The notes: generated by a model from the sequence alone, not told the origin. 64,000 nt of DNA from Allobosea sp. OK403 (GCF_900113835.1 NZ_FOQV01000001.1:496001-560000), one strand, 5' to 3'. Positions 1 through 9,646 are shown, counted from the first letter of the stretch. Program-made: numbers and translations.

Positions 1-1
1 C

Positions 2-505
2 AGGATCCTGCCCTTCTACCCGCGCCATGATGCGGTCGAGGGGTTTGTCAGCGCGCATGGCCTCGACGGCTTCTACACCTCGCGCGAGGCGCGCAAGGCC
101 TGCTGCGACATTCGCAAGGTGGAGCCGCTCGGACGGGCGCTGGCCGGTGCCGACATCTGGATCACCGGCCTGCGCGCCGACCAGTCGGCCGCGCGCGGCG
201 GCGTCCGCTTCGCCGAGGCCGAGGCGGCGAGGGGGCTTATCAAGCTCAGCCCCTTGCTCGACTGGTCGCGCGACAGGACGCTCGCCTTCGCTAAGGCGAA
301 TGGCGTTCCGCTCAACCCGCTGCACGAGAAGGGTTTCGTCTCGATCGGTTGCCAGCCCTGCACGCGCGCCATCCGCCCCGGCGAGCCCGAGCGGGCCGGG
401 CGCTGGTGGTGGGAGGACGATGCCGCCAAGGAATGCGGGCTCCATGTCGGGCCGGACGGGAAGTTGACACGGGCGAAGCCCGCCTCGCTGGGAGCCGGCG
501 CATGA
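2..505 (+). CDS. cysH: Phosphoadenylyl-/adenylyl-sulfate reductase, C-terminal part
   Basis: The 5' end lies outside the window; the open frame runs from base 2 to a TGA at 503-505. CysH is a thioredoxin/glutaredoxin-dependent reductase that converts PAPS or APS to sulfite in assimilatory sulfate reduction. The visible part has the paired Cys motif [11 protein letters not shown] and the terminal GCQPCTRA motif. The four Cys expected for an Fe-S cluster are a hallmark of APS-reducing CysH enzymes, so APS is the likelier substrate. Its stop overlaps the cysD start by four bases (ATGA), so cysH-cysD-cysN are translationally coupled. Family assignment is firm; the APS/PAPS choice is an inference. 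Confidence 0.93.
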   Translation, partial: RILPFYPRHDAVEGFVSAHGLDGFYTSREARKACCDIRKVEPLGRALAGADIWITGLRADQSAARGGVRFAEAEAARGLIKLSPLLDWSRDRTLAFAKANGVPLNPLHEKGFVSIGCQPCTRAIRPGEPERAGRWWWEDDAAKECGLHVGPDGKLTRAKPASLGAGA

Positions 506-1404
506 TCCAGCTCAGCCATCTCCAGAAGCTCGAAGCCGAGGCGATCTTCATCATCCGCGAGGTCGTGGCGACCTGCGACAAGCCGGTGCTGCTCTATTCG
601 ATCGGCAAGGATTCAGCTGTCCTGCTGCATCTCGCCATGAAGGCATTCTACCCGGCCAAGCCGCCTTTTCCGCTGCTCCATGTCGATACGACTTGGAAGT
701 TCCGCGAGATGATCGCCTTCCGCGACGAGACCGCCGCTCGGCTCGGGCTCGATCTCATCGTGCATGTCAACCAGGAGGGCGTGAAGGCCGGCATCGGTCC
801 CTTCGCCTCGGGCTCGCGCATCCATACCGATGTGATGAAGACGCAAGGCCTGAAACAGGCGCTCGACCTGCACAGATTCGACGCGGCCTTCGGCGGCGCC
901 CGGCGCGACGAAGAGAAGAGCCGCGCCAAGGAGCGCGTCTTCTCCCTGCGCTCACCTGAGCATCGCTGGGATCCGAAGAACCAACGACCCGAGCCCTGGC
1001 AATTGTTCAACACCCGCAAGCACAAGGATGAGAGTTTTCGCGTGTTTCCGCTCTCCAATTGGACCGAGCGCGACGTCTGGGACTACATCGCGCTCGAGAA
1101 TATCCCGGTCGTGCCGCTTTATTTCGCCGCTCCGCGCCCGGTGGTGAAGCGCGACGGCACCTGGATCATGCGCGATGACGAGCGCATGGAGCTCCTGCCC
1201 GGCGAGGTCGTCGAGAGCCGCATGGTCCGCTTCCGCACGCTCGGTTGCTACCCGCTGACGGGAGCGGTCGAGAGCGAAGCGGCAAGCCTGACCGAGATCA
1301 TCGCCGAGATGCGCTCATCGCGCTCGTCGGAGCGGCAGGGCCGCGTCATCGACCATGACGGGGCGGGCTCGATGGAGCAGAAGAAGCAGGAAGGCTATTT
1401 CTGA
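502..1404 (+). CDS. cysD: Sulfate adenylyltransferase small subunit
   Basis: Catalytic subunit of ATP sulfurylase, forming APS from ATP and sulfate together with the GTPase CysN. The 300-residue product has the usual family length. It carries the PP-loop nucleotide motif [13 protein letters not shown] near residues 32-44 and the typical [11 protein letters not shown] segment near the end. The ATG at 502 overlaps the cysH stop and gives the standard N-terminus ([13 protein letters not shown]); an upstream in-frame ATG would only add residues read from inside cysH. The stop TGA overlaps the cysN ATG (TGATG). Confidence 0.96.
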   Translation: MIQLSHLQKLEAEAIFIIREVVATCDKPVLLYSIGKDSAVLLHLAMKAFYPAKPPFPLLHVDTTWKFREMIAFRDETAARLGLDLIVHVNQEGVKAGIGPFASGSRIHTDVMKTQGLKQALDLHRFDAAFGGARRDEEKSRAKERVFSLRSPEHRWDPKNQRPEPWQLFNTRKHKDESFRVFPLSNWTERDVWDYIALENIPVVPLYFAAPRPVVKRDGTWIMRDDERMELLPGEVVESRMVRFRTLGCYPLTGAVESEAASLTEIIAEMRSSRSSERQGRVIDHDGAGSMEQKKQEGYF

Positions 1405-3038
1405 TGACCGCGCTGGCCAAGGAGAAGCGGTCGTCAGGCCCGGCTGCCGGGCAGGTTCCTGCAAATGACTCGACCGGGCTCGAGGCTTCGGGCCAGCATT
1501 CCCTGCTGCGCTTCATCACCTGCGGTTCGGTCGATGACGGCAAGTCGACGCTGATCGGCCGGATGCTCTATGAGGCCGGTGCGGTGCTCGATGATCAGCT
1601 CGACACGCTCGACGCCGATTCCCGCAGATTCGGCACGCAAGGAACCCAGCCCGATTTCGCCTTGCTCGTCGACGGCCTGTCGGCCGAGCGCGAGCAGGGC
1701 ATCACCATCGATGTCGCCTATCGCTATTTCGCCACGGAGAAGCGCAGCTTCATCGTCGCCGACACGCCGGGCCACGAGCAATATACCCGCAACATGGCGA
1801 CTGGCGCCTCGACCGCCGATCTCGCCATCATCCTGATCGACGCGCGCAAAGGGTTGCTGCCGCAGACGCGGCGACACTCCTTCATCGTCTCGCTGGTCGG
1901 GGTCCGGCATGTCGTCGTCGCGGTGAACAAGATGGACCTCGTCGGCTATGACGAGACCGTCTTCCGCCGCATTGCCGAGGATTATCGCGAGGCGACGAAG
2001 TCGCTGGGCTTCGCCTCGGTCCGCTTCATCCCGGTCTCGGCGCGCGACGGCGAGAATGTGATGCGCCGCTCGCCCGCCATGCCCTGGCATGACGGCCCGG
2101 CGCTGTTGCCCTTGCTCGAAACCATCGCGGTCGCACCGGAGCAGCACGGCGAAGCGGGCTTCGTGCTGCCGGTGCAATGGGTCAACCGGCCCAATCTCGA
2201 TTTCCGCGGCTATGCCGGCCTGGCCGTCCGCGGACGTGCGCGCGTCGGCGATGCCGTGACCGTCCTGCCCTCAGGCCGCGCGAGCCGGATCGCCCGGTTG
2301 ATCGGCGCGGCAGGCGAGGCCAGCAACGCTGCCGTCGGCCAAGCCGTGACCGTGACGCTGGAAGACGATGTCGATGTCTCGCGCGGCGATGTCATCGTCG
2401 CCGCGCCCTCGTCTGTGCCGGTCAGCCGCGAAGTGAAGGCGTGCCTGCTTTGGACCGGCGAACGGGCCTTGCTGCAAGGCGGCCAATTCCTGCTCAAGCT
2501 CGCGACCCAAAGCGCCAATGCGACGCTCGAGGCGCTACATCACAGCATCGATATCGAAGGCTTCCGTCCGGTGCCGGCCCAGAGCCTGCGCATGAACGGC
2601 ATCGGCTTCGTGACCTTGAAGCTCGACAAGCCCGTCATCGCCCTGCCTTACCAGGAGAACCGTGAGCTTGGCGGCTTCATCCTGATCGATCGGATCAGCA
2701 ACGAGACGGTTGCTTTCGGTTTCGTCGAGGCGGCTGCGGGCGAAGGTTCGGCCGGTGGCGCGGCGACCGGTGCGCTGGAGCGCCTGCGGCAGGCGCTCAT
2801 CAGGACTGTCGGCCGTTCCGGCACGCCTGATCGTCGTTCATGGCTGGCTGCGGTGAGCTGGCGGCTGTTGAGTACGGCCGGGCTGTTCCTGGCGGCCTGG
2901 GCGGTAACCGAGCGGGTCGGCATATCAGCTGTGCTGGCGCTCGGGGATATCGCCCTGCGGCCGCTGCTGCGCAGGCTGCATGCGCTGCTCTGGCGCGAGC
3001 GCGCAGGCTCGGCGTTGCAGGACGGCGCAGGTATCTGA
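1404..3038 (+). CDS. cysN: Sulfate adenylyltransferase large subunit (GTPase) with C-terminal DUF2061-like membrane tail
   Basis: GTP-driven regulatory subunit of ATP sulfurylase. G1 is visible as CGSVDDGKST (about 40-49), G3 as DTPGHEQY (about 120-127) and G4 as NKMD, followed by EF-Tu-like beta-barrel domains. Ordinary CysN ends near residue 465-475. Here about 75 extra residues follow, with no APS-kinase P-loop, so this is not a CysNC fusion. The tail (about 477-535) starts SWRLLSTAGLFLAAWAV, has two hydrophobic stretches and ends in a basic HALLWRER segment, resembling the DUF2061 family of small membrane proteins. That assignment is by eye. The tail may tether the enzyme to the membrane (inference). 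Confidence 0.93.
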   Translation: MTALAKEKRSSGPAAGQVPANDSTGLEASGQHSLLRFITCGSVDDGKSTLIGRMLYEAGAVLDDQLDTLDADSRRFGTQGTQPDFALLVDGLSAEREQGITIDVAYRYFATEKRSFIVADTPGHEQYTRNMATGASTADLAIILIDARKGLLPQTRRHSFIVSLVGVRHVVVAVNKMDLVGYDETVFRRIAEDYREATKSLGFASVRFIPVSARDGENVMRRSPAMPWHDGPALLPLLETIAVAPEQHGEAGFVLPVQWVNRPNLDFRGYAGLAVRGRARVGDAVTVLPSGRASRIARLIGAAGEASNAAVGQAVTVTLEDDVDVSRGDVIVAAPSSVPVSREVKACLLWTGERALLQGGQFLLKLATQSANATLEALHHSIDIEGFRPVPAQSLRMNGIGFVTLKLDKPVIALPYQENRELGGFILIDRISNETVAFGFVEAAAGEGSAGGAATGALERLRQALIRTVGRSGTPDRRSWLAAVSWRLLSTAGLFLAAWAVTERVGISAVLALGDIALRPLLRRLHALLWRERAGSALQDGAGI

Positions 3039-3101
3039 GAGACGCTGGATAGGAGACGCCGACCGGCGTTCTGCCGGCCGGAGTTGATCAGGCGATAGGA
3101 A

Positions 3102-3974
3102 TCACGCCGCCTGCGAATAGCTGCTGGTGGCGGAGCTCGAGGTTCCCAGCTGATAGACGTTGCCATAGCTCTGCGAGGCGTTGACGAACGCGGCCGGAGG
3201 CTGGGGCGGTGGGCCGCGCTTGTCCGATGCTTGCTGGAAGGCGGTCTGCTCGTCCTTGGAAATCGACCCGTTCTTGTCGGAATCGATCGCATCGAACAGC
3301 TTGCTCAGAAGGTCGCTCGAAGCCGTCTTGTCGGAGGACAGGGCGCTCAGGAATTCGTCCTTGGCGACGCTGCCATCGGAATTCGCATCGAGTTGCGAGA
3401 AGATGTCCTGATTGTCGGAACTCCCGCTGGAGGCCTCCTGCGGAGGTGGCGGCGGCGGTCCGGCGGCCTTGAGCGTGTCCTGGAAGGCCTTGGTCTCGTC
3501 CTTCGAGATCGAACCGTCGGAGTTGGAGTCGATCGCGTCGAAGAGCTTGCCCAGGGCGCTGGTCGAGTCACTCGTGCCCATGGAGAAGGCTTTGGTGAAT
3601 TCGTCCTTGGTGACGTTGCCGTCTGAATTCGCATCGACTTGTGAGAAGATATCGGTCTTGTCGCTCGTCGTGCTGTCGCTGGCGGCGCCGGTCTGGCCGG
3701 ATTGAAGCCCGAACAGGAAGGATTGCAGTTGCTGGCCAGCCTTTTCGGCCTTGGCCTTGAACGCATCCGATTCGGCCTTTGTAACCGAGCCGTCGCTGTC
3801 GCTGTCCATCGCCTTGAACAGCGCTTCGCTCTTGGCGCTGTCAGTGCCCTTGGGAGCTCCGCTCTGGAACTCGTCGAGGCTGAGCGAGCCGCTGCTGTTG
3901 CTGTCTAGCGTGTCGAAGCTGGGTGGTTTCTGCGGAGGCGGACGAAAGCTGCCAACGCTGCCTATGCTGGACAT
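3102..3974 (-). CDS. Six EF-hand calcium-binding protein
   Basis: 290 residues with six canonical EF-hand loops at about 24-35, 57-68, 114-125, 149-160, 196-207 and 231-242, all of the form D-x-[DN]-x-[DNS]-G-x-[IVL]-x-x-x-E. Loops 3-4 and 5-6 lie in two near-identical ~80-residue units (about 108-178 and 189-260), each ending in a proline run, so the second half arose by internal duplication. There is no signal peptide and no transmembrane segment; the N-terminus is Ser/Gly rich and the C-terminus Ser/Ala/Tyr rich. It could be a cytosolic calcium buffer or sensor, or a non-classically secreted protein. Calcium binding is well supported, role unknown. Single gene, convergent with cysN. Confidence 0.88.
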   Translation of the reverse strand: MSSIGSVGSFRPPPQKPPSFDTLDSNSSGSLSLDEFQSGAPKGTDSAKSEALFKAMDSDSDGSVTKAESDAFKAKAEKAGQQLQSFLFGLQSGQTGAASDSTTSDKTDIFSQVDANSDGNVTKDEFTKAFSMGTSDSTSALGKLFDAIDSNSDGSISKDETKAFQDTLKAAGPPPPPPQEASSGSSDNQDIFSQLDANSDGSVAKDEFLSALSSDKTASSDLLSKLFDAIDSDKNGSISKDEQTAFQQASDKRGPPPQPPAAFVNASQSYGNVYQLGTSSSATSSYSQAA

Positions 3975-4161
3975 GGAATGTCTCCGTCACTGATTGCCGC
4001 CGGTCGACGGCGCAAACAGAGTCAAGGAGCAACTCATGCCGGATTGCTAAGCCTGTGCCATTGCGGGAAGGATCTTGGTTTCGATTGTTTTCGAAATGCA
4101 GGTGTCGAAACATATGGAAACATAATCGCCGCGCCGGGCCAGGCCGTCATGGGTCAGGTCT

Positions 4162-4569
4162 TCAGCGGCCGACGACCGCGGTCGCCTCGATCTCGATCAG
4201 GGCCTGCGGCTCGACCAGCGCCACCACCTGCACCACGGCCATGGCGGGGAAATGCCGGCCGAGCACGTCGCGATAGACCGGTCCCATCTCCTTCAGGCTG
4301 GCGCGATAGGCAGCGATGTCGGTGACGTACCAGGTCAGCCGGACGATATCCTCGACTTGCCCGCCGCCGGCCTCGACCACGGCCTTGATGTTGATCAGCG
4401 TCTGTCGAAGCTGCGGCAGGAAACCCTGTGCGAAGACGCCGGTCTCATCCCAGCCGACGAGCCCGCCGGTGACCAGGACGCGCCCTTCCGCGACCATGCC
4501 GTTCGCATAGCCGCGCGGCGTGGGCCAGCCCTCCGGCAGAATGGCACGTTGTATTGCAGCACTCGACAT
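4162..4569 (-). CDS. RidA/YjgF-family protein lacking the carboxylate-binding Arg
   Basis: 135-residue Rid-family protein (imine/enamine hydrolases). The start at 4569 follows a GAGGCGAC ribosome-binding site and gives the normal family length. The C-terminal signature ALIEIEATAV is intact. Archetypal RidA has PARSxVxV, whose Arg (Arg105 in E. coli) grips the substrate carboxylate; here the same place reads FPAMAVVQV, so Arg is Met110. This is therefore not a standard 2-iminoacid deaminase. It is the last gene of the aromatic-CoA operon (46 bp after the ligase), which fits hydrolysis of an imine/enamine on a CoA thioester with no free carboxylate. The family is seen; the substrate is inferred. 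Confidence 0.88.
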   Translation of the reverse strand: MSSAAIQRAILPEGWPTPRGYANGMVAEGRVLVTGGLVGWDETGVFAQGFLPQLRQTLINIKAVVEAGGGQVEDIVRLTWYVTDIAAYRASLKEMGPVYRDVLGRHFPAMAVVQVVALVEPQALIEIEATAVVGR

Positions 4570-4615
4570 GGTGTCGCCTCGGTTGGGCCGTTCCGGCTCG
4601 TGTTTCGAAGAAGGG

Positions 4616-6259
4616 TCAGGCCTCGCCGCGCGCGATCTCGCGCAATGCGAAGCGCTGCAGCTTGCCGGTCGCGGTTTTGGGCAGCGCCGCCACAAAGGCG
4701 ACGGCGCGCGGGTATTTATAGGGCGCGATATGCGCTTTCACGTGGTCCTGCAACTCCTTGAGGAGGCGGGCATCGCCGAGGAAGCCCTCGCGCAGCACGA
4801 CATAGGCTTTGACGATCTGCCCCCGATCCGGACAGGGCGCGCCGACGACGCCGCATTCGGCGACTGCAGGGTGCGTCAGCAGGCAGATTTCGACCTCGGG
4901 GCCGGCGATGTTGTAGCCGGCCGAGATGATCATGTCGTCGGAGCGCGCTTGATACCAGAAATAGCCGTCCGCATCGCGCAGATAGGTGTCGCCGGTGATG
5001 TTCCAGCCGTCCAGCACATATCTGGCCTGGCGCGCATCGGCGAGATAGCGGCAACCCGTCGGGCCGCGCACGGCGAGCCGGCCGGGCGTGCCGTCGGGGC
5101 ACTCGATACCGGCCTCGTCGACGATCTTGGCCTCATAGCCGGGAACGGGAAGACCGGTCGCGCCGGGCCTGATCTTTTCGCGCGGTGCGCCGATGAAGAT
5201 GTGCAGCATCTCGGTCGCGCCGATGCCGTCCATCAGCGGCAGGCCGGTCTTGGCGGCCCAAGCCTCGAAAGTGGGCTTGGGCAGGGCCTCGCCGGCCGAG
5301 ACGCAGATGCGCAAGCTGGAGATGTCGCGCCCGTCGAGCCGGTCGAGCATGGCGCGATAGGCCGTCGGCGCGGTGAAGACGACCGAGGCCTTGTGACGCT
5401 CGATCGCGTCGATCAGGTCGGGCGGGCCGGCCTTCTCCGGCAGGATCATCGCCGCGCCGATCCGCATCGGGAAGAGCACGAGTCCGCCGAGCCCGAAGGT
5501 GAAGGCGAGCGGCGGCGAGCCGATGAAGCGGTCCTCCGGAGAAGCCTTGAGCACGCGGGCGCCATAGCAGTCGCAGATTGCCAGGATGTCGCGCTGGAAA
5601 TGCATCGTGCCCTTGGGCTCGCCGGTCGTGCCGGAGGTGAAGCCGATCAGGCAGACATCGTCGCTCGCCGTGTCGGCGGCGGCGAAGTTCTCATAGCCGG
5701 GCTGGCGCATCAGCGCGTCGAGGCTGCCCGCCGCGTCGTCGCCCCAGCTCACGATCCGTGTCAGCTCCGGCGCCTGGGCCTGCGCCGCCTCCAGCTCGGC
5801 GAGCAGGCGATGGTCGCACAGCGCCAGCGAAATCTTCGCTTTGCGGATCGGATAAACCAGCTCACCCGCGCGCAGCATCGGCATGGTCGCGACCACGACG
5901 CCGCCGGCCTTCAGCACGGCGAGATAGCTCGCCACCATCATCGGCGTGTTGGCGGCGCGCAGCAGCACGCGATTGCCCGTAATCATGCCGAGGTCGCGTG
6001 TCAGCACGTTGGCGATGCGGTTCACCTGCTCGGCGAGATCGGCATAGCTCCGGTGCAGATCGCTCGCGATGATCGCGGCCCGCCCGCCGCGCCCTTCGAA
6101 GACATGGCGGTCGAGCAGCTCCGTGACGACGTTGAGCCGTTCCGGATAGGTCAGCCCCGCTTCTGTCAGCCTGAGATCGGGCCAGTTGTCGCGCGGCGGC
6201 AGGTTGTCCCGCGCGAAACCGTCCTCATGCCCCGATCTCGCGAATCCGGTTGCTGTCAT
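4616..6259 (-). CDS. Aryl-CoA ligase (2-aminobenzoate/benzoate-CoA ligase family)
   Basis: Adenylate-forming enzyme that activates an aromatic acid to its CoA thioester with ATP. It has the P-loop-like motif [13 protein letters not shown], the aryl-binding/adenylation segment [14 protein letters not shown], the hinge-region [12 protein letters not shown] and the C-terminal lysine motif [10 protein letters not shown]. From the ATG at 6259 (ribosome-binding site AGGGGAAC just upstream) the product is 547 residues, normal for benzoate-CoA ligases. This start lies 35 bp inside the end of the acyl-CoA dehydrogenase gene, suggesting translational coupling. The neighbours (dual flavoprotein monooxygenase/reductase, RidA) favour 2-aminobenzoate (anthranilate) as substrate; benzoate or salicylate cannot be excluded. 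Confidence 0.9.
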   Translation of the reverse strand: MTATGFARSGHEDGFARDNLPPRDNWPDLRLTEAGLTYPERLNVVTELLDRHVFEGRGGRAAIIASDLHRSYADLAEQVNRIANVLTRDLGMITGNRVLLRAANTPMMVASYLAVLKAGGVVVATMPMLRAGELVYPIRKAKISLALCDHRLLAELEAAQAQAPELTRIVSWGDDAAGSLDALMRQPGYENFAAADTASDDVCLIGFTSGTTGEPKGTMHFQRDILAICDCYGARVLKASPEDRFIGSPPLAFTFGLGGLVLFPMRIGAAMILPEKAGPPDLIDAIERHKASVVFTAPTAYRAMLDRLDGRDISSLRICVSAGEALPKPTFEAWAAKTGLPLMDGIGATEMLHIFIGAPREKIRPGATGLPVPGYEAKIVDEAGIECPDGTPGRLAVRGPTGCRYLADARQARYVLDGWNITGDTYLRDADGYFWYQARSDDMIISAGYNIAGPEVEICLLTHPAVAECGVVGAPCPDRGQIVKAYVVLREGFLGDARLLKELQDHVKAHIAPYKYPRAVAFVAALPKTATGKLQRFALREIARGEA

Positions 6260-7499
6260 CTCGTTCCCCTGCCTTCTCGGCATGTGTCTTCAGCAGGTCG
6301 CGTGCGATCACGACCTTCTGGACCTCGCTGGCGCCCTCATAAATGCGCAAGGCCCTGATTTCCCGGTACAATTCCTCCACCTTGACGCCCTTGGTCACAC
6401 CGAACCCGCCATGGATCTGGACGGCACGGTCGATGACGCGCTGGGCGTTCTCTGTTGCGACGAGCTTGGCGAGTGCCGCCTCGCGGGTGACGCGGGGCGC
6501 GCCGCGATCCTTGGTCCAGGCGGCGCGATAGACCAGCAGCGCCGCGGCATCGACCTCGGCTGCGCTGTCGGCGATCGCGGCCTGCGACAATTGCAGGTCG
6601 CCGAGCGTGCCGCCGAACAGCTTTCGGCCATTGGCGTGCGAGACCGTCTCGTGCAGCGCCCGCCGTGCGAAACCGAGTGCAGCCGCGCCGACTGTCGAGC
6701 GGAAGATGTCGAGCGTCGCCATCGCGACCTTGAAGCCGTCGCCGGGGCCGCCGATGCGGTTCTCGACCGGGATGCGGCAAGCGTCGAAGCGCAAGGTGGC
6801 GAGCGGGTGCGGCGCGATCACGTCGATGCGCTCGGCAATGCTCAGACCTGGCGTGTCGGCCTCGACCAGGAAGGCGGAAAGCCCGCGCGCGCCGGGCGCC
6901 TCAGCCGTTCGGGCGAAGACGACGTAGTGATCGGCGATCCCGCCATTCGAGATCCAGGTCTTTTCGCCGTCGATCCGGATATGCGTGTTGCCGTCCGGCG
7001 TCGCGGTCGTCGCCATTGCGGCGACGTCGGAGCCGGCCTCCTTTTCCGATAATGCAAAGGCGGCGATGCGGTTGCCGTCGCGGATTCCGGGCAGGATGCG
7101 CTGCTTCATCGCCTCCGAGCCCGCGAGCGTGATCGAGCCCGTGCCGAGCCCCTGCATGGCGAAGGCAAAATCGGCGAGCCCGTCGCGTGCCGCCAAAATC
7201 TCGCGAGCGAGGCAAAGCGTACGGACATCGAGCGCCTCGCTCAGGCCGCCGAAAGCCGCCGGCACGACCGCCTTGAGGAAGCCCGCCTCGCCAAGCGCCT
7301 TGACGCGGGCTCGGCAGCCGGCGTCGACATCGTCATGTGGCAGGCCGGGCAGGGTGGTGTCGGCCCAGGCCGAAAGCACCTCGGCGAAGTGGCGATGGCG
7401 ATCCTCGAAGAAGGGCCAGTCGAGCGTGTCGCCCAAGATAGCCATGCCCAAAGTCGTATTACCCGAGGTCGCCTGGCCGAGAATGCCGCTGCCCGCCAT
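6225..7499 (-). CDS. Acyl-CoA dehydrogenase
   Basis: FAD-dependent acyl-CoA dehydrogenase, 424 residues, about 20-30 longer than usual at the N-terminus; an internal Met19 ([10 protein letters not shown]) is an alternative start. FAD-contact segments [15 protein letters not shown] and KTWISNGG, the IHGGFGV motif and the catalytic-base segment [10 protein letters not shown] are present. It would oxidise a ring-derived acyl-CoA after ring hydroxylation and reduction. Only one base separates it from the upstream enoyl-CoA hydratase-like gene and it overlaps the downstream CoA ligase, so it sits in the middle of a tightly packed operon. Confidence 0.9.
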   Translation of the reverse strand: MAGSGILGQATSGNTTLGMAILGDTLDWPFFEDRHRHFAEVLSAWADTTLPGLPHDDVDAGCRARVKALGEAGFLKAVVPAAFGGLSEALDVRTLCLAREILAARDGLADFAFAMQGLGTGSITLAGSEAMKQRILPGIRDGNRIAAFALSEKEAGSDVAAMATTATPDGNTHIRIDGEKTWISNGGIADHYVVFARTAEAPGARGLSAFLVEADTPGLSIAERIDVIAPHPLATLRFDACRIPVENRIGGPGDGFKVAMATLDIFRSTVGAAALGFARRALHETVSHANGRKLFGGTLGDLQLSQAAIADSAAEVDAAALLVYRAAWTKDRGAPRVTREAALAKLVATENAQRVIDRAVQIHGGFGVTKGVKVEELYREIRALRIYEGASEVQKVVIARDLLKTHAEKAGERDDSNRIREIGA

Positions 7500-7500
7500 C

Positions 7501-8334
7501 TCAATTCCCCTCGAAGACCGGCTTCTGCTTGTTGGCGAAGGCGTGGTAGGCGCGGGCGAAATCCTCGGTCTGCATGCACAAGGCCTGCGCCACGGCCTCG
7601 GCCTCGATCGCGCTTTCGACCGACATTGCCCATTCCATTTCGAGCATGCGCTTGGTCATGGCGTTGGCGAAGGTCGGCCCGTCGGCGAGCTCGGCTGCCA
7701 GGGCCTGGGCTTCACCGAGCAGGCTCTCCTTGGCCACGAGCCGGTTGAGGAAGCCCCAGCGTTCGGCCTCCTCGCCCTTCAGCGCGCGGCCGGTGTAGAG
7801 CAATTCGGCTGCGCGTCCCTGACCGACAATGCGCGGCAGCATTGCGCAGGCGCCCATGTCGCAGCCGGCGAGGCCAACGCGGTTGAACAGGAAGGCGATC
7901 TTGGTTTCGGCCGTGCCCAGCCGCAGATCGGACGCCATAGCCATGATCGCACCCGCGCCGGCGCAGACGCCGTCGATCGCGGCGATGACCGGCTGCGGGC
8001 AGGCGCGCATCGCCTTGACCAGCTCCCCGGTCATGCGGGTGAACTTCAAAAGCTCCTTGGTCTCCATCGCGACCAGCGGCCCGATGATCTCGAAGACATC
8101 GCCGCCTGAAGAGAAGTTGCCGCCGGCGCCGGTGACGACGATCGCCTTGACGGCCTCTTCCTTCTGTGCGGCCAGGAAGAAATCGGTGAGCTCGCGGTAG
8201 CTTGCGAAGGTCAGCGGATTCTTCTTCTCAGGTCGGTTCAGCGTCACCGTTGCGACCTTGCCGGCGACGTTCAGCTCGAAATGCGCCGGTGTGAAACCCG
8301 CCAGCGGCAAGGTCGTGGCGTTGGCGAGGCTCAT
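7501..8334 (-). CDS. Crotonase-fold enoyl-CoA hydratase/isomerase family protein, atypical active site
   Basis: 277-residue crotonase-superfamily protein with oxyanion-hole segments GNFSSGGD (about 72-79) and [10 protein letters not shown]. The two Glu residues that do water addition in classical hydratases seem absent: GGGCELA is GAGAIMA here, and the PE motif reads FN/NR. Instead Asp159 lies in VGLAGCDMG, where dienoyl-CoA isomerases and 4-chlorobenzoyl-CoA dehalogenase carry a catalytic Asp. It probably does isomerisation or ring hydrolysis rather than simple hydration (inference by eye alignment). Its start overlaps the marR stop (ATGA). Confidence 0.87.
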   Translation of the reverse strand: MSLANATTLPLAGFTPAHFELNVAGKVATVTLNRPEKKNPLTFASYRELTDFFLAAQKEEAVKAIVVTGAGGNFSSGGDVFEIIGPLVAMETKELLKFTRMTGELVKAMRACPQPVIAAIDGVCAGAGAIMAMASDLRLGTAETKIAFLFNRVGLAGCDMGACAMLPRIVGQGRAAELLYTGRALKGEEAERWGFLNRLVAKESLLGEAQALAAELADGPTFANAMTKRMLEMEWAMSVESAIEAEAVAQALCMQTEDFARAYHAFANKQKPVFEGN

Positions 8335-8858
8335 GCCTTGTCTCCGTTGGCGCGCTGCGCGATGGCCGCATGCAGGGAGGTTTTGGTGCGGCCGAGCAGC
8401 CGGAATAGTTGAGTGGTCTCGGCGTGATCGAGCCCGGCAAAAAGCTCCGCGATCCAGCCCTCATGCCGCTCGGCCATCGCCTTGAAGGCCTTGCGTCCCT
8501 GCGCCGTCAGCGTCAGCACCTGCACGCGCCGGTCCTGTGCGGCGGCGCGCTTGTCGACGAGACCATCGGCCAGGAGCCCGGCGACGACGGCGGTGACATT
8601 GCCGTTCGAGACCATCAATCGCTGTGAGACCTCGCCGACGGTCATCCCGGTGGTCGATTTCTCGAGCTGCGCCATCAGGTCGAAGCGTGGCAGCGTCGTC
8701 TTGAACTCTTCACGCAGGCGGTTGCGGATCTCGGTCTCGATCAGGGTCGAGCAGGTCAGCAGTCTGAGCCAGAGCCTGAGTTCGTCCTTGTGATCGCCGG
8801 GGCGTTCGCTGGCCTTGGTCTCGCGGTCGAGCACGAGGCTGGGAGAGGGCGTTTCCAT
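8331..8858 (-). CDS. MarR-family transcriptional regulator of the aromatic-CoA cluster
   Basis: 175-residue MarR-type winged-helix protein. The recognition region is [18 protein letters not shown] and the wing is [13 protein letters not shown], a match to the family's D-x-R-R signature. A ~30-residue polar N-terminal extension precedes the domain. It lies inside the leftward operon between the SDR and crotonase genes (3 bp after the SDR, 4-bp overlap with the crotonase gene). MarR proteins of such clusters are usually repressors released by an aryl-CoA ligand. Two copies of a TTTTAGGTCTAAA core, one in each divergent promoter at 9647-9660 and 9795-9824, are the obvious binding sites (inference). 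Confidence 0.92.
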   Translation of the reverse strand: METPSPSLVLDRETKASERPGDHKDELRLWLRLLTCSTLIETEIRNRLREEFKTTLPRFDLMAQLEKSTTGMTVGEVSQRLMVSNGNVTAVVAGLLADGLVDKRAAAQDRRVQVLTLTAQGRKAFKAMAERHEGWIAELFAGLDHAETTQLFRLLGRTKTSLHAAIAQRANGDKA

Positions 8859-8861
8859 GGC

Positions 8862-9617
8862 CTAGAACTCCCCGCCATTGATCAGGATCGATTGGCCGGT
8901 GATGGATTGGCTGGCCGGCCCGCAGAGATAGAGCACGGCTGCCGCGACTTCTTGCGGCGCGATCAAACGCCCCTGCGGATTATCCTTCACCAGCTGTGCC
9001 AGCGCCTGCTCGTCCGAGAGGCCGGTCTTGGCGGTGATCGCGCTGATGCCGCCTGCGACCATGTCGGTGTCTGTATAGCCGGGGCAGATCGCGTTGACCG
9101 TGACGCCGGCGCGTGCCGTTTCCAGCGCGAGCGAGCGCACTAGGCCGATCACGGCATGTTTGGCGGCGGCATAGGCCGAGACATAAGCGTAGCCGCGATG
9201 CCCCGCGGTCGAGGCGATCGCGATCAAGCGGCCGCTGCGACGCTCCATCATGCCGGGCAGCGCCGCGTGGAAGGCGTTGACCGTTCCGATCAGGTTGATC
9301 TCGCTCATGCGCCGGAAGCGCTCGGCATCGCTGCGCGTGAACGGCCCGGTCTCGACCGCGCCGGCATTGGCGATGACGATGTCGAAGGGCTGGGTTTGCG
9401 CCAAGGCTGCGGCGGCGGTGGCAGTGGCTGCCTCGTCGCGGATATCGCAGGGCATGAACGCGTCGGCATCACCGGCTTCGACCGCCTCTTGCAGAACCTT
9501 CGCGTCGCGCCCGATGATGCTGACGCGGGCGCCCTCGCGCTTCAGAGCGGCTGCGACGGCGCGGCCGATGCCGCGCCCACCGCCTGTCACCAGTGCATGC
9601 TGTCCTGCCAGAGCCAT
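8862..9617 (-). CDS. Short-chain dehydrogenase/reductase (3-hydroxyacyl-CoA dehydrogenase-like)
   Basis: 251-residue classical SDR: NAD(P)-binding GGGRGIGRA near residues 12-20, NAG motif, catalytic Ser plus Y-x-x-x-K in SAYAAAKHAV, and the PGYTDTD segment after the active site. The ATG at 9617 is chosen because AGGAGGTCGC precedes it and it gives the standard MALAGQHALVTGGG start; longer versions read through the operator region. First gene of the leftward operon. Its likely role is oxidation of a 3-hydroxyacyl-CoA formed in ring degradation, an inference from context. Confidence 0.9.
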   Translation of the reverse strand: MALAGQHALVTGGGRGIGRAVAAALKREGARVSIIGRDAKVLQEAVEAGDADAFMPCDIRDEAATATAAAALAQTQPFDIVIANAGAVETGPFTRSDAERFRRMSEINLIGTVNAFHAALPGMMERRSGRLIAIASTAGHRGYAYVSAYAAAKHAVIGLVRSLALETARAGVTVNAICPGYTDTDMVAGGISAITAKTGLSDEQALAQLVKDNPQGRLIAPQEVAAAVLYLCGPASQSITGQSILINGGEF

Positions 9618-9646
9618 CCTGAGCGACCTCCTGATGGAGTAATATA

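Noticed and set aside
1404..3038. CysN as a CysN-CysC (APS kinase) fusion
   Set aside because: The extra C-terminal ~75 residues contain no second P-loop and are hydrophobic.
4520..6358. A 612-codon plus-strand frame over the CoA ligase and acyl-CoA dehydrogenase region
   Set aside because: Shadow of the ligase gene; no recognisable motif, and the antisense protein has all adenylation motifs.
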